Shown one piece after another: positions 17,711 through 25,278 of a DNA stretch of 36,212 nucleotides. A program made the translations under genes and the position numbers. Origin of the DNA: Dokdonella_A sp040005635 (lineage in GTDB: Bacteria; Pseudomonadota; Gammaproteobacteria; Xanthomonadales; Rhodanobacteraceae). Numbering within the stretch: the stretch's first letter is position 1; the number at the start of each line of letters is the position of its first letter. Location: positions 1 to 36,212 of the forward strand of contig JBDTYM010000040.1 in assembly GCA_040005635.1 (NCBI GenBank). The letters run 5' to 3'. Under the pieces are notes generated by a model. The model worked only from the letters and a program-made list of their open reading frames with translations, searched no databases and was not told the origin of the DNA.

Positions 17711-19734
17711 CCGGGCAGCTTGAAATCGGCGACCGAGCGACGCAGGTCGGCGGCGAGCTGGGCCAGGTTGCCGATCGATTCGGCGGTCTGGCTGGCGCCG
17801 ACCGAAGTCTGCGAAGTGATTTCCTGGATCACGTTCATCGTCGCCGAGATGTTCGTCGCCGCAGCGGACTGCTTGCGCGCCGAACTCGAGATGTTCTGAA
17901 TCAGCTCGGCCAGATCGCTCGACACTGTTTCGATTTCGCCGAGCGCGTGGCCGGCGTCCTCCGCCAGACGCGCGCCGGACACCACTTCCGAGGTCGTCTG
18001 CTCCATCGAGCTGACCGCCTCGTTGGTATCGGACTGAATCGTCTGTACCAGGGTTTCGATACGTTTGGTCGCACCCGAGGCGCGTTCGGCAAGGCGCTGC
18101 ACTTCGTCGGCGACGACCGCGAAACCACGGCCGGCCTCGCCGGCCGAGGCGGCCTGGATCGCCGCATTCAGAGCGAGGATGTTGGTCTGCTCGGCGATGT
18201 CGTTGATCAGCTCGACGATCGAACCGATCTCCTGCGACGATTCACCGAGGCGCTTGATGCGCTTGGACGTTTCCTGGATCTGGTCGCGGATCGAGTCCAT
18301 GCCCTGGATCGTCTGGCGCACGACCGCTGCGCCGTTCGTCGCGATCTGTACCGAGCGCTGCGCCACCTCGGCGCTTTCCGTGGAATTCTGCGAGACGGTG
18401 TCGATCGAGGTCGCCATCTCGTTGATCGCGGCGGAGGCGGAGGTGATCTGCTGCGCCTGATGCTGCGCCGCGTCGGCCAGATGCATCGCGGTGGCTTGTG
18501 TTTCCTGCGCTGCCGCCGAGACCTGCACGGCGGTTTCGTTGATCGTGGTGACCAGGCTGCGCAGGGCTTCGACAGCGAAGTTGACCGAGTCCGCGATGGC
18601 ACCGGTAATGTCCTCGGTGACGGTCGCCTTGACCGTGAGATCGCCTTCGGCGAGCGAGCCCATCTCGTCGAGCAGACGCAGAATCGCGTCCTGGTTGCGC
18701 TGGTTCAATTCGGCCGTCTGCTGATAGCGGCGCTGCTGGTCGCGAATCAGATTGACGCCGAGGAACAGCAGCAGCACGACTGCGAGCGCCGCCGCGACGG
18801 CACCGTAGATCGGATTCGGGAAACCGCGCTTGATCGGCAGCCCGTCGATTTTCTGCGCGACACGGCTGGCGCCGAGCAACACGCTCTGGCTGTCGTTGAA
18901 GCTGGAATCGGCGGCGTCCTTGACTTCCTGCAGGTTCGTCGCCGCATCGAGAATGTGCTTGATCGGAGCGCCGACCGCAGCCCACTGCTCGGCGACGTCA
19001 CCGACGATCTGCTTGGCGTTCGCGTTGTCGAGCGGCCGGATGCTGAGTTCCGAAGCCCCGTTGAGCAGGCCGGTCACGACGGTCTGGTAGAGGCGTGCGT
19101 CGCGCGCCAGACCGTCCGCGGAAGCCTGTGTGTCGGTACCGCCGGCGAGGATCTTGCTGACGCGGCCGCCCATGCGGTCGGCCAACTGCATCTGGCGCGA
19201 CGCGATGTAGACCTGCGAGGCACTGGCGTTCTTGTCGGTCAGGATGTTGACGACCTCGCTCATGCGCGAGTTGAGGCCGGACAGCTTGTCGCCGAAATCC
19301 TTCGCGCTGGTCGCCGCGGCGAGCACGAGATCCTTATTGTCGAGGATCTTTTTCGCGCTGGTCTGCAGCTGCGCCCAGGACTTGGTCAGCGCCTCCAGCT
19401 CCGTCTTGAGCTCGCCTTTGTACGAGGGCATGCCGGTCTTGTCGCCGTCATTGAGCGCATGCACGTAGCTTTCGATGTTGCTGCGCGTGCTTTCAAGTTC
19501 CTGGAACGCCAGCTCGTTGCCGCCGGCCGCTTCCGCGGAGAACTTGGCGAGCTGCTGCGACAGCACCTGAATCTGCGTGGTGTACGCGATTGCCTTGCGG
19601 TCGTCCCGGTTGGACAAATACACGAAGACGAAATCGACGATCGCGAAGACGAACAGGGCTCCTAGCACCACGAACAGTATCGTGTTCGCGTTGCCGCTGC
19701 GCTCCCGCCCGAGTGCACCCGACGTTGTACTCAC
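17707..19734 (-). CDS. pilJ: Twitching-motility chemoreceptor PilJ (methyl-accepting protein)
   Basis: A 675-residue inner-membrane receptor of the Pil-Chp system. Transmembrane helix 1 is at about 19-40, a periplasmic helical sensor region at about 45-305 and helix 2 at about 311-330. HAMP and a methyl-accepting signalling domain follow, with the conserved tip NILALNAAIQAASAGEAGRG and VVADEVQRLAERASGATKRI. The AAIQAA form is that of PilJ rather than general chemotaxis receptors. In P. aeruginosa PilJ interacts with the major pilin and signals surface contact to ChpA through PilI/ChpC. Translation starts at GTG 19734, preceded by AGGGG at eight bases; a nearby ATG at 19738 is out of frame. 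It follows pilI by 98 bp. Confidence 0.95.
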   Translation of the reverse strand: MSTTSGALGRERSGNANTILFVVLGALFVFAIVDFVFVYLSNRDDRKAIAYTTQIQVLSQQLAKFSAEAAGGNELAFQELESTRSNIESYVHALNDGDKTGMPSYKGELKTELEALTKSWAQLQTSAKKILDNKDLVLAAATSAKDFGDKLSGLNSRMSEVVNILTDKNASASQVYIASRQMQLADRMGGRVSKILAGGTDTQASADGLARDARLYQTVVTGLLNGASELSIRPLDNANAKQIVGDVAEQWAAVGAPIKHILDAATNLQEVKDAADSSFNDSQSVLLGASRVAQKIDGLPIKRGFPNPIYGAVAAALAVVLLLFLGVNLIRDQQRRYQQTAELNQRNQDAILRLLDEMGSLAEGDLTVKATVTEDITGAIADSVNFAVEALRSLVTTINETAVQVSAAAQETQATAMHLADAAQHQAQQITSASAAINEMATSIDTVSQNSTESAEVAQRSVQIATNGAAVVRQTIQGMDSIRDQIQETSKRIKRLGESSQEIGSIVELINDIAEQTNILALNAAIQAASAGEAGRGFAVVADEVQRLAERASGATKRIETLVQTIQSDTNEAVSSMEQTTSEVVSGARLAEDAGHALGEIETVSSDLAELIQNISSSARKQSAAATNISATMNVIQEITSQTSVGASQTAESIGNLAQLAADLRRSVADFKLPG

Positions 19735-19737
19735 GCA

Positions 19738-19836
19738 TCACCCCTGCTGAAAGTTCGACTGCAAATCACGCGTCCGACGCTTCGAACGCAGCGCTGCAGC
19801 GCTCGCGTCCTTCACCGGCCACCCATACCGCTTCAC
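19738..19836 (-). CDS. Doubtful 32-residue intercistronic ORF between pilI and pilJ
   Basis: The spacer is open from a GTG that overlaps the pilI stop as GTGA to a TGA three bases before the pilJ GTG. It encodes a basic peptide beginning VKRYGWPVKDASAAAL. There is no own ribosome binding site beyond the end of pilI, and no similarity I recognise. It is listed because the two other spacers nearby show the same stop-to-start arrangement; on its own it would be dismissed. Confidence 0.15.
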   Translation of the reverse strand: MKRYGWPVKDASAAALRSKRRTRDLQSNFQQG

Positions 19837-20384
19837 GCTGCCGCCTGCTGGAACTCGACGATGCGCACCAGCGCGGCCATACTGAACAGGCCCCACAGCA
19901 CATCGCCGGATTGCACGTTCTCGCCGACGAAGCGGCTGAATTTCTCGTCCGCTTCGCCAATCGCCGCCGCCAATTGGGTCTCCGAGAAACTGCGCTGACC
20001 GAGCACTTCGTCGATCAACAGGCCGACGCTGCCGCCCTGCTGACGCACGATCAGCACGCGCGAAGCATCGCTGAGCGGGCTGCGTCCGCCGCCGATGAAA
20101 TCGCGCAGGTCGACCGCCGGCACCAGGTTGCCACGCACGTTCGCGACGCCGAGCAACCAGCTCTTCGCACCCGGCACGACCGTCAGCGACGGCAAGGTCA
20201 GAATCTCGTTGACTTCGGCGATGCTGCTGACGAAATGACGCGTACCGATGCGAAAGCCGATGCCGCGCCACAATCCGGGTGCCTCGACCTGCTCCGGAGC
20301 GCCAGCGGCATGGGCGAGACTGCGCCGCTCATATTCGGCGAGCGCCTCGAACGGTGTGCGGCTGCTGAAATCGGCATCGGCCAC
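19833..20384 (-). CDS. pilI: CheW-like adaptor PilI
   Basis: A 183-residue CheW-domain protein, the size of P. aeruginosa PilI (178). Visible landmarks are the N-terminal TPFEALAEYERRS helix, GIGFRIGTRHFVSSIAEVNEI, the interaction loop KSWLLGVANVRGNLVPAVDL, and VGLLIDEVLGQRSFSE. It couples PilJ to the kinase ChpA at the cell poles. The start is a GTG at 20384; the local ribosome binding site is poor. A 38-codon frame with a strong site upstream ends one base before this GTG (TGA-C-GTG), suggesting translational coupling. It is followed by pilJ in the same orientation. Confidence 0.92.
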   Translation of the reverse strand: MADADFSSRTPFEALAEYERRSLAHAAGAPEQVEAPGLWRGIGFRIGTRHFVSSIAEVNEILTLPSLTVVPGAKSWLLGVANVRGNLVPAVDLRDFIGGGRSPLSDASRVLIVRQQGGSVGLLIDEVLGQRSFSETQLAAAIGEADEKFSRFVGENVQSGDVLWGLFSMAALVRIVEFQQAAA

Positions 20385-20385
20385 G

Positions 20386-20502
20386 TCAGTTCATCCGCGG
20401 CGCGCACGGGCACAGCCGCGCGTCGCCTCCGTTCGGGAGTGCGCTGTTGTCGGGACCGCCGTCACTTTGCGGCGTCCCATGGATATTGCGTGCGGCTGCC
20501 AT
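20386..20502 (-). CDS. Candidate 38-residue leader ORF between pilG and pilI
   Basis: The 153-bp spacer encodes MAAARNIHGTPQSDGGP and a tail with LCPCAPRMN. Its ATG at 20502 is preceded by AGGGGTGGAG, the best Shine-Dalgarno sequence in the neighbourhood. Its TGA ends one base before the pilI GTG, which lacks a good site of its own. An imperfect hairpin (GGGACCGCCG at 20452-20461 with CGGCGTCCC at 20470-20478) lies inside the frame. It is not recognised as a known family. The likely role, if translated, is to deliver ribosomes to pilI; conservation in relatives would decide. Confidence 0.4.
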   Translation of the reverse strand: MAAARNIHGTPQSDGGPDNSALPNGGDARLCPCAPRMN

Positions 20503-20537
20503 CTCCACCCCTGTCGATCGAATGGCGCGTTGCGGTT

Positions 20538-20936
20538 TCACTTCCAGTCCACGTGGCGACGGATCGCGCCGAGCAACTCCTCGCGTGTGAACGGTTTGGT
20601 CAGGTACTGCTCGGACCCGACGATGCGGCCGCGCGCCTTGTCGAACAGGCCATCCTTCGAGGACAGCATGATCACGGGCGTGCTCTTGAACATCTGGTTG
20701 TTCTTGATCAATGCGCAGGTCTGATACCCATCCAGCCGCGGCATCATGATGTCGACGAAGATGATCTGCGGATGCTGGTCGGAAATCTTCGCGAGCGCCT
20801 CGAAGCCGTCGGTCGCGGTGACGACTTCGCAGCCCTCCTTGCGCAGCAGCGTCTCGGCGGTCCGGCGTATGGTCTTCGAATCATCAATGACCATGACCTT
20901 GACGCCGTTCAGGCCGCCTTCTTTCGTCTCGTCCAC
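20538..20936 (-). CDS. pilG: Twitching-motility response regulator PilG
   Basis: A single-domain receiver of 132 residues, very like P. aeruginosa PilG (135) over its whole length: GVKVMVIDDSKTIRRTAETL, IIFVDIMMPRLDGYQTCAL and VIMLSSKDGLFDKARGRIVG. The acidic pair is Asp18/Asp19, the phospho-acceptor Asp62 and the conserved Lys114 in YLTKPF. Phosphorylated by ChpA, it promotes pilus extension and cAMP signalling through FimV/FimL in Pseudomonas. The start is GTG 20936, preceded by AGGGGGAC; an upstream TTG at 20966 would add ten residues. It is the first gene of the cluster, with a candidate promoter about 145 bp upstream. No pilH follows it. Confidence 0.95.
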   Translation of the reverse strand: MDETKEGGLNGVKVMVIDDSKTIRRTAETLLRKEGCEVVTATDGFEALAKISDQHPQIIFVDIMMPRLDGYQTCALIKNNQMFKSTPVIMLSSKDGLFDKARGRIVGSEQYLTKPFTREELLGAIRRHVDWK

Positions 20937-21337
20937 CGCGTCCCCCTGCCCTCGAATCCGTTTCAACCGCCGAATATCAGCAAAAGCCGTGCCGCCGTCG
21001 TCGTGACAGCCGGCAAAGCGAACACCATCGCCCTCGACATAGCAAGGCTTGCGTCCAGTCCAACGCGCGATCGAAACGCCTTATCCAATATAGCTGCTGA
21101 AGCTGTCAAGTTGTTGTTGTAAGTCCGCGAATTGCCGGAAGATCGGGGTAGCCAACTAGAACGTTCGTATGTCCGCGGAGTGTAATATGTGAACGACAGC
21201 ACAGTTGCGACGCGCGTCGCGAGTTCTGCCGATCGTCCGGTCCGCAACCGGCGCTCGTGGCAGGGTTCGCAGCGGCGCGCGGCCTGCGCCGCTATTCTTC
21301 CGCATCGAATCTTCCGCACCGAATCCGGGATGCCTGC
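20937..21337. other. Divergent intergenic region pilG / gshB
   Basis: About 400 bp with lower GC than its surroundings and no gene I can support. It holds a candidate minus-strand promoter for the pil-chp operon (21080-21109), a 14-bp perfect palindrome GCGACGCGCGTCGC (21207-21220), an 8-bp palindrome GAACGTTC (21159-21166), and a TATTCT hexamer near 21292 that could be a -10 for gshB without a convincing -35. Confidence 0.6.
21080..21109 (-). promoter_or_regulatory. Candidate sigma-70 promoter of the pil-chp operon
   Basis: On the minus strand a perfect -35 TTGACA (complement of 21104-21109) is separated by 18 bp from GATAAG (complement of 21080-21085), which matches four of six -10 positions. 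Transcription would start near 21073, about 135 bases before the pilG GTG. Based on sequence only. Confidence 0.4.
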
Positions 21338-22288
21338 ATGACCCGAACCCTTGCCGTTCTGATGGACCCGATTGCGCGGATCCAGCCGAAGAAGGACACC
21401 ACGCTCGCGATGCTGCTGGAAGCGGCTCGACGCGGCTATCGCCTGCTCTACATGACCCAGGGCGACCTCGCCCTGCGCGAGGGCAAGCCGTGGGCGCGTC
21501 TCGCGCCACTGGCCGTGCGCGACGATCCGCACGACTGGTTCACGCTCGGGGAAGCGACCTGGCGAGACTTCGCCGGCATCGATTTCGTCTTCGCGCGCAA
21601 GGATCCGCCGGTCGATGCGCAATTCATCTACGACACGATGGTGCTCGAACTGGCCGAGCGCGAAGGCGTCGCCGTGGTGAACAAGCCGCAGGCGCTGCGC
21701 GACTGCAACGAGAAGCTGTTCGCGCTGCATTTCCCGCAATGCTGCGCGCCAACCGTGGTCGCCCGCACTGCCAGCGAGATCAAGCGCTTCGTCGCCGAAC
21801 ACGGCGAGGTCGTGCTGAAACCGCTCGATGGCATGGGTGGGCGCAGCATCTTCCGCTCACATCATCACGACCCGAATCTCAATGTGATCCTCGAAACCCT
21901 GACCGAAAATGGCCGTCAGTTCGCGATCGCGCAGAAGTTCATCCCCGAGATCACGGCCGGCGACAAGCGCGTGTTGCTGATCGACGGCGAACCGGTGGAT
22001 TACGCGCTCGCGCGCATTCCGCAGGGCGACGAGTTTCGCGGCAATCTTGCCGCCGGCGGTCGAGGTGTCGGCGTTCCGCTGTCCGAACGCGACCGCTGGA
22101 TCGCCGCCCAGGTCGGCCCGGAACTGGTTCGTCGCGGCCTGCGTTTCGTCGGCCTCGACGTGATCGGCGATTGGCTGACCGAAGTCAACGTGACCTCGCC
22201 GACCTGCGTGCGTGAACTCGACGCCGCGTTCGGCCTGAACATCGCCGGCACGCTGTTCGACCGTCTCGAATCCGCTCCCGGCCGATGA
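21338..22288 (+). CDS. gshB: Glutathione synthetase
   Basis: A 316-residue ATP-grasp enzyme, exactly the length of E. coli GshB. It joins glycine to gamma-glutamylcysteine using ATP in the cytoplasm. Landmarks: N-terminal LAVLMDPIARIQPKKDTTLAML, NKPQALRDCNEKLFALHFPQ, the ATP-grasp VLKPLDGMGGRSIFR, LLIDGEPVDYALARIPQGDE, GNLAAGGRG, and the metal-binding end LTEVNVTSPTCVREL. The ATG at 21338 is preceded by GGGA at eight bases; in-frame extension upstream to 21257 is not needed. It overlaps the following tonB gene by four bases (ATGA). The order pilG / gshB-tonB3-yqgE-yqgF is the same as in P. aeruginosa. Confidence 0.97.
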   Translation: MTRTLAVLMDPIARIQPKKDTTLAMLLEAARRGYRLLYMTQGDLALREGKPWARLAPLAVRDDPHDWFTLGEATWRDFAGIDFVFARKDPPVDAQFIYDTMVLELAEREGVAVVNKPQALRDCNEKLFALHFPQCCAPTVVARTASEIKRFVAEHGEVVLKPLDGMGGRSIFRSHHHDPNLNVILETLTENGRQFAIAQKFIPEITAGDKRVLLIDGEPVDYALARIPQGDEFRGNLAAGGRGVGVPLSERDRWIAAQVGPELVRRGLRFVGLDVIGDWLTEVNVTSPTCVRELDAAFGLNIAGTLFDRLESAPGR

Positions 22289-23145
22289 GTGCGACCGGCT
22301 CCGGCAGCGCCGATCGTCTCGGCGTCACCTTGCTGTTTTCGCTGGTCGCGCATGCGGTGCTCGCGCTCGGGCTGACGTTCGAGTTCGAAAAGCCGGCGCC
22401 GCGTCTGCCGACGCTGGATGTCGTCCTGGTGCAATCGGCAAACAGTGAAAAGCCCGACAAGGCCGACTTCATCGCGCAGGCGAACAACAGCGGCGGCGGC
22501 GATTCCGACAAGGCGCACCGCCCCGCGCAGCCGGTATCGAGCCCTTTGCCGAAGCCGCGCAGCGGCGTCGCTCCGGTGCCGCTGGAAGATGGAGCGCCGC
22601 AGCCGACGCCGCCGAGCCCGACCGACGTGCCGACGCGCAGGAAGTCGGACTTCAGCGTCACCACCGACCGCCAGGCGCCGGAAACGCCGGATCGGCCCAG
22701 CGAAAACCAGCGCGAAACCGAGCAGCGCAAGATGGAAATGGCCAAGCTCGCACAGGAGATCCAGAAGGATGCCGAGCAGTACGCGAAGCGGCCCAAGCGC
22801 AAGTACATCTCTGCCAACACGCAGGAATACGAGTTCGCCGCCTACATGCGCGCCTGGGTCGCACGCATCGAGCGCATCGGCAATCTGAACTACCCCGACG
22901 AGGCGCGCCGGGAGCAACTTCACGGTCAGTTGGTGCTGACCGTCGGCCTCGATCGCAGCGGCAAGATCAAGAGCATCGACGTGATCCAGTCGAGCGGCCA
23001 CAAGGTGCTCGATGAAGCTGCGATCCGCATCACGCGGCTGGCCGAACCGTTTCCGCCGCTGCCGGAAACCCAGGAAAAGGTCGACGAGCTGTACATCTCG
23101 CGCACCTGGCAGTTTCTGCCCGGCGATATCCTGCGCAATCGCTGA
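22285..23145 (+). CDS. tonB3: TonB family energy transducer (TonB3-like)
   Basis: A 286-residue protein anchored by one N-terminal transmembrane helix (about 14-32, VTLLFSLVAHAVLALGLTF). A Pro/Lys/Asp-rich periplasmic linker follows (about 60-150), then a charged helical stretch (ENQRETEQRKMEMAKLAQEI) and a C-terminal TonB fold (about 190-286) with LNYPDEARREQLHGQLVLTV and DEAAIRITRLAEPFPPLP. TonB proteins pass proton-motive energy from ExbB/ExbD to outer-membrane proteins. Its position after gshB and beside the pil cluster matches tonB3 of P. aeruginosa, which is required for twitching motility, so a pilus-related role is likelier than iron uptake. It is translationally coupled to gshB by ATGA. 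Confidence 0.88.
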   Translation: MSATGSGSADRLGVTLLFSLVAHAVLALGLTFEFEKPAPRLPTLDVVLVQSANSEKPDKADFIAQANNSGGGDSDKAHRPAQPVSSPLPKPRSGVAPVPLEDGAPQPTPPSPTDVPTRRKSDFSVTTDRQAPETPDRPSENQRETEQRKMEMAKLAQEIQKDAEQYAKRPKRKYISANTQEYEFAAYMRAWVARIERIGNLNYPDEARREQLHGQLVLTVGLDRSGKIKSIDVIQSSGHKVLDEAAIRITRLAEPFPPLPETQEKVDELYISRTWQFLPGDILRNR

Positions 23146-23219
23146 ACCGGAGCCATCGCATCGGCGCGGCGCGAATGCCTGCCGATGGCGATGCCACATG
23201 GCTCCCGTACAATGCCGCC

Positions 23220-23783
23220 ATGCCCGAGTCGACCCCCCTCACCAACCAGTTGCTGATCGCGATGCCGGCGCTGCGCGATCCGAATTTCGCGCGCGGCGTG
23301 ACCTTCCTGTGCCAGCACGGGGAGGATGGCGCGATGGGACTCATGATCAACCGTCTGTCCGAATACCGCCTCGGCGACGTGCTCGCGCAAATGAACATGC
23401 ATTCGGAAATCCCAGACGTCATCGATGCACCGGTATTGATAGGCGGACCGGTCCAGCCCGAGCGCGGCTTCGTGCTGCATACGCCGACCGGCGACTGGGA
23501 ATCCTCGTTCCGCATTTCCGAGCGCGTCAGCGTGACGACTTCACGCGACATTCTGGTTGCGATGGCGGCCGGCAACGGGCCGCGCCACGCAGTCGTCACG
23601 CTCGGCTATTCGGGCTGGAGTCCGGGTCAGCTTGAGCAGGAACTGTGCGACAACCACTGGCTGACCGCACCGGTGTCCGAGCGCGTGCTGTTCGAAACGC
23701 CGCTGGAAGATCGCTGGGAGGCGGCCGCCGGCCTGGTTGGCGTCAATCTCCTGCAGCTGGCCACCTATGCCGGCCACGCCTGA
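23220..23783 (+). CDS. yqgE: YqgE/AlgH family protein (UPF0301)
   Basis: A 187-residue protein with the family's hallmarks: LTNQLLIAMPALRDPNFARG, CQHGEDGAMGLMINR, VLIGGPVQPERGFVLHT, AVVTLGYSGWSPGQLEQEL and the C-terminal RWEAAAGLVGVNLLQLATYAGHA. The family is widespread and of unclear biochemical role; AlgH in Pseudomonas was named for an effect on alginate. The ATG at 23220 fits the family start (MPESTPLTNQLLIAMP); an upstream in-frame ATG at 23175 adds 15 residues unlike the family. The gene overlaps yqgF by 17 bases. Confidence 0.94.
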   Translation: MPESTPLTNQLLIAMPALRDPNFARGVTFLCQHGEDGAMGLMINRLSEYRLGDVLAQMNMHSEIPDVIDAPVLIGGPVQPERGFVLHTPTGDWESSFRISERVSVTTSRDILVAMAAGNGPRHAVVTLGYSGWSPGQLEQELCDNHWLTAPVSERVLFETPLEDRWEAAAGLVGVNLLQLATYAGHA

Positions 23784-24243
23784 AACCACGCTCTCAACAG
23801 GCACCGGCAACGTCCTCGCGTTCGACTACGGTACACGCCTCATTGGCGTTGCGCTCGGCAACCGCGTGGCGGCCAGCGCGCGCGCCCTGACGACGCTTGC
23901 GAACGGAGACTGGGCGCGGCTCGATGCGCTCGTCGCCGATTGGCTGCCCGAACGCCTGGTCGTCGGCCTGCCGCTCGCGCTGGACGGCACCGAGCAGCCC
24001 ATGACCCGCGCAGCACGTGAATACGCAGCGGCGCTCGAGCGCCGCTATCAACGTCCGGTCGCGCTCGTCGATGAGCGCCATACGTCGGGTGAAGCGGCAC
24101 GCCGTTTCGCCGAACAGCGCGCGCGCGGCGAGGCGAGACGCAAGGACGCTGCCGCGATCGATGCGCTCGCGGCGCAGATCATCCTCGAGTCCTGGCTCGC
24201 AGATGGCGCTGCGTCGGCATCGGAAATTCCAGTCCAACCTTAG
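23767..24243 (+). CDS. yqgF: Putative pre-16S rRNA nuclease / Holliday junction resolvase-like YqgF (RuvX)
   Basis: A 158-residue RNase H-fold protein with LAFDYGTRLIGVALGNRV at its start (catalytic Asp in FDYG), LVVGLPLALDGTEQPMTRAA, and VALVDERHTSGEA, with a C-terminal catalytic Asp in RRKDAAAIDALAAQIILESW. YqgF processes the 5' end of pre-16S rRNA in E. coli. The ATG at 23767 lies inside yqgE, giving an overlap of 17 bases. A longer frame from 23737 is also open, but the added residues look like yqgE coding sequence. pyrB follows after 9 bp. Confidence 0.94.
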   Translation: MPATPETTLSTGTGNVLAFDYGTRLIGVALGNRVAASARALTTLANGDWARLDALVADWLPERLVVGLPLALDGTEQPMTRAAREYAAALERRYQRPVALVDERHTSGEAARRFAEQRARGEARRKDAAAIDALAAQIILESWLADGAASASEIPVQP

Positions 24244-24252
24244 CGAGGGCGC

Positions 24253-25194
24253 ATGTCCGCACCTGTTGAAGAGCACGACCGCCTGCGCCACCTGCTGACG
24301 CTGGAGGGGCTCGGCCGCCCGCGCATCGACGACCTGCTCGATCGCGCTGCAGGATTGCGTGCGCAGTTCCGCGCTGGCGCGAACCGGCTGCCACTGCTCG
24401 ACGGCCGCACGGTGGTGAACCTGTTCTTCGAACCGTCGACCCGCACGCGCACCAGTTTCGAGCTTGCCGCGCGCCGGCTCGGCGCGCTGGTGGTGAATTT
24501 CGACATCGCAAGCTCGTCGACCAGCAAGGGCGAAACCCTGGAAGACACGCTGGCGACGCTGGAGGCGATGGACGCCGATGCGTTCATCGTGCGGCACAAG
24601 GAAAATGGCACGCCAGCGCGGCTTGCCCGGCATGCGCGGCGAGCTGCCATCCTGAATGCCGGCGACGGCAACCATGCGCATCCGACCCAGGGATTGCTCG
24701 ATCTGTTGACGATCCGCGACCGCAAGGGTCGCGTCGAAGGTCTGAAGGTGACGATCTGCGGCGATATCAAACATTCGCGCGTCGCGCGCTCGGACATACA
24801 CGGCCTGGTCGCCCTCGACGCCGCTGAAATCCGACTGTGCGGTCCGGCCACGCTGCTGCCTGCGCCCGAACAGTTTCCGCACTGCGGCCTTTACGACGAT
24901 TTCGACGCTGCGATCGACGGCGTCGACATCGTCATCATGCTGCGTCTGCAGAAGGAGCGGATGGATAGCCTACCGGACCTCGACGAGACGACGTATTTCG
25001 CGCGCTACGGCCTCTCGCCCGCGCGCCTGGCCCGCGCCCATCGCGACGCAGTCGTGATGCATCCGGGGCCGATGAACCGCGGCATCGAGATCGCCTCCGC
25101 GGTGGCCGACGGCCCGCAATCGGCAATCCTCGATCAGGTCGCCAACGGCGTCTACGTACGCATGGCTGCGCTGCTGGAATTGCTGGACGGCTGA
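24253..25194 (+). CDS. pyrB: Aspartate carbamoyltransferase catalytic chain
   Basis: A 313-residue enzyme of pyrimidine synthesis, joining carbamoyl phosphate and aspartate. The carbamoyl-phosphate loop FEPSTRTRTSFELAARRLGA is followed by the active-site loop ASSSTSKGETLEDTL. Further landmarks are GDGNHAHPTQGLLDLLTI, CGDIKHSRVARSDIHGL and MHPGPMNRGIEI. GAGGG precedes the ATG at 24253. In P. aeruginosa this position has pyrR-pyrB-pyrC', where the inactive PyrC' is needed to assemble the enzyme. Here pyrR is missing between yqgF and pyrB, no pyrC' follows, and the chain is about 20 residues shorter. It may therefore work as a simple trimer or with a partner encoded elsewhere. Confidence 0.97.
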   Translation: MSAPVEEHDRLRHLLTLEGLGRPRIDDLLDRAAGLRAQFRAGANRLPLLDGRTVVNLFFEPSTRTRTSFELAARRLGALVVNFDIASSSTSKGETLEDTLATLEAMDADAFIVRHKENGTPARLARHARRAAILNAGDGNHAHPTQGLLDLLTIRDRKGRVEGLKVTICGDIKHSRVARSDIHGLVALDAAEIRLCGPATLLPAPEQFPHCGLYDDFDAAIDGVDIVIMLRLQKERMDSLPDLDETTYFARYGLSPARLARAHRDAVVMHPGPMNRGIEIASAVADGPQSAILDQVANGVYVRMAALLELLDG

Positions 25195-25278
25195 ACCAGG
25201 CAGGGCGGTCACGCGTCGTCACAAGCCCTTGCGAGAGCCCTGCTAGACTTTCTGGCTGTTCGTCGGGGAGTGTTTGAG

